NCBI GenBank assembly: GCA_037102815.1
Contig: BTPP01000001.1
Coordinates: forward strand, 3,931,001-3,995,000
Direction of reading: 5' to 3'
Source: Neurospora intermedia
Taxonomy: Eukaryota > Ascomycota > Sordariomycetes > Sordariales > Sordariaceae
DNA length: 64,000 nucleotides
This document shows positions 58,526 through 64,000 of the stretch, piece by piece. Below the pieces are notes generated by a model. That model did no database searches. It saw only the letters and a program-made list of their open reading frames with translations, and was not told the DNA's origin. The position numbers were made by a program, and so were the translations under genes. Numbering within the stretch: position 1 is the first letter of the stretch; each line of letters starts with the position of its first letter.

Positions 58526-59258
58526 ATGCAGCTTCAAACCGTCCTTCTTTACGCCCTTCTGTCGGGCCTCCCGACTACCCTCGCCAACCCCATCAGCGAG
58601 GTCCGCGCCCCAGGCGGGCTCCTTGAGGTTACCAAGCACGGCAACAAGAAGGGTGACCATGGCAACGGCGGCGGCAAGGGCCATGGGAATGGACATGGTC
58701 ACGGTAACGGCAACGGCAACGGCGACGGCGACGAATGGGTAGACCAGGGCCCCTGGTGGTCTGTGACAGGCTTTTCTCGTCACTGGAATGATACCACGCA
58801 CTCGGTTGAGCTCAGCTTTGCCATCTGGGACTCGCGGGACGATACAGAGGTGCCCTGCAATGTCAACGCCCGCATTCCCGATGGACAGGACTACAAGTTC
58901 GCCGAGTTCCACTCACTGCCCTGCGCCAAAAACGATGTCGGGGCTGGAAAATGGTTGATCTCGATGGGATACGTTGAGTATTTTGATGCGGGTATCATGA
59001 ATATCTGCGAGTGAGTTGCCTCTTTCTTTCTTTCTCCTTCCTAGACGCTTCGATACACCAGTGATTCGTGAGCTACGCTGACAAATACTGATTTCCAGTA
59101 CCACTCCGGTCGACGGCGGCGCACCTTCACCGTCGACTTGGTTTGGGTTTGAGGGTATCAACAGGCCTAGGGAACACAGTTTCCCTGACTTCGAGAGGGT
59201 CCCTGTCGGGTGGAGCGCCATCGGTTGTGGGTACGACAGGCTCCCTTACCCATTGTAA
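58526..59258 (+). CDS. Small secreted protein with His/Gly/Asn-rich linker
   Basis: Function unknown. Two exons, 58526-59010 and 59099-59258, with intron 59011-59098 (GTGAGT...CCAG). Total 645 nt, 214 residues. A clear signal peptide ends after TTLA (about residue 20). Residues about 36-70 are a low-complexity linker of GHGNG-type repeats, rich in Lys at the start and Asp at the end, which could bind divalent metals. The C-terminal about 140 residues are globular in composition, Trp-rich (QGPWWSVTGFSRHWND), with four cysteines (VPC, LPC, NIC and IGC), enough for two disulfides. It ends LPYPL. A TATA box lies at 58361. Size, signal peptide and paired cysteines make it a candidate effector or cell-wall protein, but I do not recognise the domain. 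It lies 3.2 kb from the transposon block. Confidence 0.88.
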
Positions 59259-59596
59259 GTGGTTATGGAGGCCATTACGGATAGTAATGATGATGAAGAT
59301 GATACCTGGAACGACTGATTGGGTTACGAGAAATGAGGAAGTAGTTGAAATAACGAATATCATGTACACGCCGGATATGACGTTTAGTGGGCTGTAGTTG
59401 TGCCGGTATCAGAGGTTGTTCATAAAACAAAGTAAGAAGTGAACAATTGGAGAGAAGAGAGAAAAGAGAAGAAAATGCCAACCGTTTCATTTTCCACGAA
59501 ACCCCGATCGATCCTCCGACCCAAACAGTCCAAGAGCCACAGAACTCTCAGCAGAGCCTGACTGACCCCACTGCCATCCCTCACTCACTCACTTAC
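59259..59596. other. convergent intergenic region
   Basis: About 340 bp between the secreted-protein stop and the stop of the small membrane-protein gene; both 3' UTRs. No gene seen. Confidence 0.5.
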
Positions 59597-60268
59597 TCAC
59601 TCATCATCTTCATCCTTCCCATACGTCTCCTCAAACTGCTTCCACATAGCCTGATCTGCCGCTATCCTCCTCCTCATCCTCATGGTTTTCTCGTACTCGC
59701 GGATCCGATGATCCGCCTCCAGCATACCGCCCAGTACCATACCAGACATTTGTATGTATCTGCAATACTCATTTCATCAGTAACTGTTCCCCCTCTCTTG
59801 GGTCACCTAGTCAAAAGTCACATGGCATCTCACTCGCGATCCAAAGCAAATACTAGTTAAGTAACAGAACAAACCATAACATGCAACGGAAGACGAAAAC
59901 AGAGGATAAATTGATAGACAACAGAAAACATGAAGAAAGAAGGAAAGAAGGAAAGAAGGAAAGAAGGAAAGAAGGAAAGAAGGAAAGAAGGAAAGAAGGA
60001 AAGAAGGAAAGAAGGAAAGAAGGAAAGAAGGAAAGAAGGAAAGAAGGAAAGAAGGAAGGAAGGAAGGAAAGAAAAAAGAGAATACATACACCTTGAACTG
60101 AATAGTAAACCCCCTATACATCGGAGACACGGCGTATCCAAGTCCGCCCAACATCGCCGAGGCCACACCCCACTTGAAGGCTCCGGACAAGGCGCCCTTG
60201 CATGCTTCCCATGAGGCTTGGTTGGCCTCTTCGTGCTTCCTGGTGTTTACGTCGAGTGGCCTGGACAT
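59597..60268 (-). CDS. Small conserved fungal membrane protein, possibly Rcf2/Rcf3-like (mitochondrial)
   Basis: Two exons, 60268-60090 and 59759-59597, with intron 60089-59760 (GTATGT...TGCAG). Total 342 nt, 113 residues. The N-terminal part is polar, followed by a Gly/Ala-rich helix (KGALSGAFKWGVASAMLGGLGYA). Then come SPMYRGFTIQFKVYIQMSGMVLGGML, a second hydrophobic stretch, and a charged coiled C terminus (EADHRIREYEKTMRMRRR). Two short membrane helices with a charged tail resemble the N-terminal half of yeast Rcf2 and the small Rcf3, modulators of cytochrome oxidase, but the similarity is judged by eye. GTATGT was chosen over GTGTAT two bases earlier because only it keeps the frame. The intron is 330 bp because it contains an 8-bp microsatellite. 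Confidence 0.8.
59931..60072 (+). repeat. GAAAGAAG microsatellite inside an intron
   Basis: About 15 copies of the 8-bp unit AAGGAAAG, then AAGG units. On the gene's strand it is a long CTTT/CTTC polypyrimidine tract. Confidence 0.95.
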
Positions 60269-61079
60269 TTTTTTTGGTGTTCTGTGTGTTTGTACTTGAG
60301 AGAGAGGAAGAGAGGTATATGGCGTGGGCGGAGGCAGTGTGTGTGAATTGATAATGAGGGACTTCCTGGGGTGATGGTGTTTGGGAGGGATTTGGGGGTC
60401 GTTGAGAGCCTGACAGTTCTTGTTTGAATTTGTTTCGTTCGGCCTTGTTGGTTTAGTTGTATAAAGGTCGGTTTGAGGTGGTTTGGTGATTCACTCTCGG
60501 AAGGCCGTCTCCCGGAACGTATGAGATGTGGAGTGAGTCGTTGCCGGTGGATGCAACTGATAGAGATGGTTTTGCTGCCGATTTTGTCTTCCTGACAAGC
60601 TGAACGTGACGTTATTTGTCTTTGTTTGATTACAGACGTTATCAGCGTGAGGATTCGGTGTAGTATAGTGTCTTTTGGGTATAGAAATCACCAAGAGGAG
60701 GAAAAAGTAAAGTACGTCACATGAACGACTGGGTCGTGCGAGGTTCCGTATTATTTCGGTTTTCTAGGGATTTTCTTGCGCTTCCACTTTCCCCTCGATC
60801 CCCGTTCTATTGTCCGCTGTGGAGCCAGCGTCCGTCCGACTTTCCGAAAGGGGAACTTTGTCAACAACCTGCATCAGGGGTAAATTCCCCAGGTATATAC
60901 ACATTCGCCAATTCGGAAGATGTATCTGGTTTTCCATTCTTCACACCTCAACTCTACGCCCGTCGCTATGGCAGAATGATGGCAGCCGAACATGCGCGCA
61001 AAGTACCACGGTAAACGACATTACATGGTATCATTGCACTTCTATATCCAAACCTATAACTAACTCCCTTCCCACTTCT
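60269..61079. other. intergenic, upstream of the small membrane protein and downstream of HIS3
   Basis: About 810 bp with no supportable gene. It holds the promoter of the minus-strand gene at 59597-60268 and the HIS3 3' UTR. Confidence 0.5.
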
Positions 61080-61852
61080 TTATACGCTGAGCGTTCCCTT
61101 GGTGCTAGGAACTTCACCCTCGCGACCCGCCACCCGGCTAGTAGCCTGCCTCGTGGCAACCGCAAGCGCCTTGAATGCGCTCTCAGCTCTGTGGTGGTCG
61201 TTGTCGCCGCGGAGGCAGTCGACGTGCACGGTGATGCGGGCAGCCCCGGCAAAGCTATGGATACAGTGGGGGATCATCTCGGTGCTGAGATCGCCAATCT
61301 TCTCACGCTTGAGACCGAGGTCGACAACGGCAAAGGGACGGTTCGACAGATCGACGACGGCACGGCTGAGGGCCTCGTCGAGAGGGCAGTATGCGGATCC
61401 GAAGCGCGCGAGGCCGGTGGGTGTGCCGAGAGCCTTGGCGAAGGCGTAACCAAGAGCGATGCAGACGTCTTCGGCAGTGTGGTGGTCGTCGACTATGAGA
61501 GGGATTAAGTCAATCCAGAGTTCTGAATGTTGTTCCACGAGGACTTTTGCGCCCAAGCCAAAGATGTCTACTAACTGTGAAGGTCGCCCTTGCAAGCAAG
61601 CGCAAGACTCCAGCCGGCATGCTTGGCAAGCGCATGGAGCATGTGGTCAAGGAAGCCAATGCCGGTATTGACGCTGATGGTTTGCGATTTGCTAGCCTGA
61701 GTGGCATGGCCGTCGGCGATACTGACGTTCAAGCGGGCGTCGGTCTCGGGAGGGAATGCGCCGCCATCAAGGTTGAGTGCGATTTGGATCTTGGTCTCGT
61801 TGGTGTCGCGAGCAAAGGCGGCCCAGCGGGGCGCGGGCTGTTCGGTGCTCAT
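61080..61852 (-). CDS. HIS3: Imidazoleglycerol-phosphate dehydratase
   Basis: Dehydrates imidazole-glycerol phosphate to imidazole-acetol phosphate in histidine synthesis; the enzyme is a 24-mer with manganese bound by paired His motifs. Exons 61852-61576 and 61492-61080, intron 61575-61493 (GTTAGT...ATAG). Total 690 nt, 229 residues, close to yeast His3 (220). Both metal-binding motifs are intact: DDHHTAED at about 94-101, immediately after the splice junction, and [12 protein letters not shown] near the C terminus. [18 protein letters not shown] and the [14 protein letters not shown] segment are also typical. The start is the ATG at 61852 ([11 protein letters not shown]); codons above it are open but unlike the family. 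Divergent from LOC1 with 568 bp between starts. Confidence 0.97.
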
Positions 61853-62420
61853 TTTGTCTGAATAGGGCGTCTGAGACTTCTGAGGACCGTAGACTCTTGG
61901 AAATATCACCACGGCAATGGGATCAATTGCGATGTAAGGATGGCGACAATACAGGTGATCTTGGAAATTTTGGCGATTTCGGAGCGCCACCAGTGAGGGA
62001 ACGCACCGATAGGCAATCGATATGGAATACCGTAGTGCTGCCAACCCCGCGCTTACACTAGAAGGGAACTAGACTTTCCTGCTCGCCTGCCGATCCCCAG
62101 CTGCCAATTAGAGATTTCAAGGCAGCCCCACGGCGAGCTGACAGACCCCACTGCCCCGTAACCGCGCTCACCCAGGCATTGATACAGTGCTATTCAAGCT
62201 CTATCTAGGTAGGTACCTTGGGTTAACGGGCAGCGATAAGATAAGGCAGGGACCAATTCCGGTCCCAAATTTTTCCCCAGAAGTCGACCGAATTGAAGCG
62301 ACAGCGTACATGATACATTCGAGAGTATTCGTACTCCATCCACCCATCCATATCCCGAACCACCATTCCATCTATCGTTGATTTCTTGCGACCATATCAA
62401 CGAATCAACCACAAGTAGCA
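61853..62420. promoter_or_regulatory. divergent promoter region, HIS3 (-) / LOC1 (+)
   Basis: 568 bp shared by two divergent genes of amino-acid and ribosome synthesis. I found no clear TGASTCA Gcn4/Cpc1-type site by eye, which is unexpected for a histidine gene. Confidence 0.5.
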
Positions 62421-63168
62421 ATGGCGCCGACAAAGACGATAAAGAACAAGCACGCCGCGAACAAATCTGGCATCAAGGGCAGCAAAGATGCAGAGAGGTC
62501 GAGGAACGATGGAGTGCTCAAGTCCAAGGGAAAGCCGAAGGGCAAAGCTCACACTCTCGTGACCGCCAACAAGGGCCGACCGAACATCCAGGAGCTTATT
62601 GCCAGGAAAAAGAAGAAGAAGACCTACAGCGAAAAGGAGCTTGCGATTCCGGAACTCAACATGATCACCCCCGTTGGTGTGACCAAGCCAAAGGGAAAGA
62701 AGAAGGGCAAGGTGTTTGTTGATGACAAGGTAAGCTCTCTTTTGTTAGCGTCTGGGGTCATATTGGGGTTTTTTTTTTTTTTTTTTTTTGCTAGGTTTCG
62801 AGACCGGAAAGCATCAAGTAACTGACATGTTTTCCCCCTTTGTACAGGAGAGCATGGCCACTATCCTAGCCATCGTACAAGCGGAAAAGGAGGGCCAGAT
62901 CGAGTCCAAGATGATCAAGGCGCGACAAATGGAGGAGATCCGCGAGGCGAGACGCGCTGAAGCCGAGAAGAAGGAGGCCGAGCGCAAGGCCAGACTTGAA
63001 GAGACCAAGGACTCGCTGCGCAAGAAGCGTAAGCGCAGCAAGCAATCGGGCGGTGGCAAGGGCGACGACGACGACGACTCCAGAGATGTCAAGGAGCTCT
63101 CGTCCGCAGGCACGAAAGCCGTCAAGTCGAAAAAGAAGAAGTCGGTATCCTTCGCTGCTCCCGAATAA
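62421..63168 (+). CDS. LOC1: Loc1-like 60S ribosome assembly and mRNA localisation factor
   Basis: A nucleolar, highly basic RNA-binding protein needed for 60S subunit assembly and, in yeast, for ASH1 mRNA localisation. Two exons, 62421-62729 and 62848-63168; intron 62730-62847 (GTAAGC...TACAG). Total 630 nt, 209 residues (yeast Loc1 is 204). Landmarks: a Lys/Arg-rich N terminus, [32 protein letters not shown] at the exon junction, a long charged helix ([20 protein letters not shown]), and the C-terminal [12 protein letters not shown] ending that matches the KKVSFA end of Loc1. The intron contains a run of about 20 Ts. AATAAA overlaps the stop codon. The family call is confident because three separated motifs agree. 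Confidence 0.9.
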
Positions 63169-63670
63169 ATAATCAAGCAAGGATGCTGGGAGCTGTGAAG
63201 GATCCTCCTGGGAATGGGCTGGGAGAATGAAGACAGGAAGGGTGGAAGTTTGTCGTGTAATACCTACACCAAGCATTTTTTTCTTCGCATGTATGGCGTC
63301 TGGGCGTTTATATCAATCAAAGTCTGGCGGCGGGTAGGATGGCTTGGCTGGGGGAAAAGTTCTGACTGATTTTGTGTGTGGAAATTAAAGATACCAATTG
63401 GGCACGCCAGCCTTGGTCCAGCCTCTTTCTCATGAGTCGGTGGATGTTATTCGGCGAAACCGTCAGGATGGTGTAGCTCGTGGCTCGTATAAACCATCAA
63501 TGAACGTACGTTCGGACCTGTACCCAAGTCGAAAGCAACAATCTAAGTCTATGTGCAGCCCCAATGTGCCCCGAAGCGCGTCTAAACCCTTTAGGCCCAA
63601 CTGACGGACCTATCTCTATAGCTAATCTATCTACAGTCTTCGATTTTGCAAGTGTTCATTCCACCACCAT
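63169..63670. other. convergent intergenic region
   Basis: About 500 bp between the LOC1 stop and the stop of the next minus-strand gene; both 3' UTRs. No gene seen. Confidence 0.5.
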
Positions 63671-64000
63671 CTATTGATTCAGATCGACAATCTGCAACTT
63701 TCGCTGCACAGGGTCGAAGTGAGTTCTGAACTGGCTATCGAACTTGTCACAAGCATCAGGCTTGATGGCGTCCAAGTCAATGTCGAAAGCCATCTTGTTC
63801 AAGAAGTTGCAGATCTAGACAACAAATCAGCAAAAAGCAACCGGAAGGTGAAGCAAAAAGAAACTCACAGGACGAGTATGCCATCGCCCGCCACCAAGCT
63901 CGAACCACGAAAGATGACCACCGAGAGACGTGAGGCAAAGAACCGTGTAGGGATTCTGCTTGATCTCTTGGTAGGGAATGGCTTCCTCAACAGCGATCTA
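63671..64000 (-). CDS. Alpha/beta-hydrolase, EEB1/EHT1/YMR210W family (3' end only)
   Basis: Two 3' exons are visible: about 63997-63869 and 63814-63671, with intron 63868-63815 (GTGAGT...CTAG). The first begins directly after a TAG at 63998-64000 that is probably an intron acceptor at the window edge. The reading AVEEAIPYQEIKQNPYTVL, then LTSLGGHLSWFE with the catalytic His, then GGGRWHTRP and FLNKM, is the conserved C-terminal block of the large YheT-like hydrolases. These include yeast Eeb1, Eht1 and YMR210W (medium-chain ester synthase/esterase or monoacylglycerol lipase). The nucleophile and acid residues lie outside the window. The tail of about 45 residues is ordinary. The family is fairly certain; the paralogue is not. 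Confidence 0.82.

Noticed and set aside
59881-60214. Lys/Glu/Arg-rich plus-strand frames in the GAAAGAAG array
   Set aside because: Translated microsatellite inside an intron of the minus-strand gene.
62770-62790. T-run in the LOC1 intron as a pol III terminator
   Set aside because: No A or B box upstream; it lies in the intron polypyrimidine region and may be a sequencing homopolymer.

Overview
This is a piece of a nuclear chromosome from a filamentous ascomycete (Pezizomycotina, most likely a Sordariomycete). Genes have short introns (about 50-120 bp) with GTRNGT donors and CTAAC-type branch points. Housekeeping proteins are fungal in type (Cbf5, Nta1, Rfc4, ArgJ, derlin, His3, Loc1). A 30 kb AT-rich block is depleted of CpA/TpG and full of TpA stops while keeping CpG, the signature of repeat-induced point mutation (RIP). 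I cannot name the species.

Left arm (1-25.5 kb): the 5' part of CBF5 (-, cut by the window edge); a single-pass surface protein (-, 3 exons); a small NTF2/SnoaL-like protein (-); about 5 kb with only decayed fragments; an N-terminal amidase of the Nta1 family (+, 4 exons, one of 13 nt); RFC4 clamp-loader subunit (-); mitochondrial ArgJ (-), divergent from a derlin (+); and a Gln/His-rich single-pass membrane protein (-).

Middle (25,477-55,368): one nested transposon block. The outer layer is a PIF/Harbinger DNA transposon with 38-bp terminal inverted repeats and a TAA target duplication. Its transposase gene is interrupted by LTR element 1 (Ty3/gypsy, minus strand, 261-bp LTRs, 5-bp duplication TCTAT). 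Element 1's gag is interrupted by LTR element 2 (Ty3/gypsy, plus strand, 339-bp LTRs, duplication ATTGA/ATTAA). A third LTR element (chromovirus, minus strand, 264-bp LTRs, duplication AAGTA) sits in the 3' part of the Harbinger. All four are coding-dead through RIP-type stops. The least explained content is an about 740-codon reading frame after pol in element 2, in the place where retroviruses carry env.

Right arm (55.4-64 kb): about 3 kb without a clear gene, then a small secreted His/Gly/Asn-rich protein (+), a 113-residue membrane protein with a microsatellite-filled intron (-), HIS3 (IGP dehydratase, -) divergent from LOC1 (ribosome assembly, +), and the 3' end of an alpha/beta-hydrolase gene (-, cut by the edge).

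The unique genes do not form one pathway. HIS3 and ArgJ serve amino-acid synthesis, and Cbf5 and Loc1 serve ribosome biogenesis. Derlin and Nta1 serve protein quality control, and Rfc4 serves replication. Gene models were spliced by hand from splice-site consensus and reading-frame continuity; no database search was possible.
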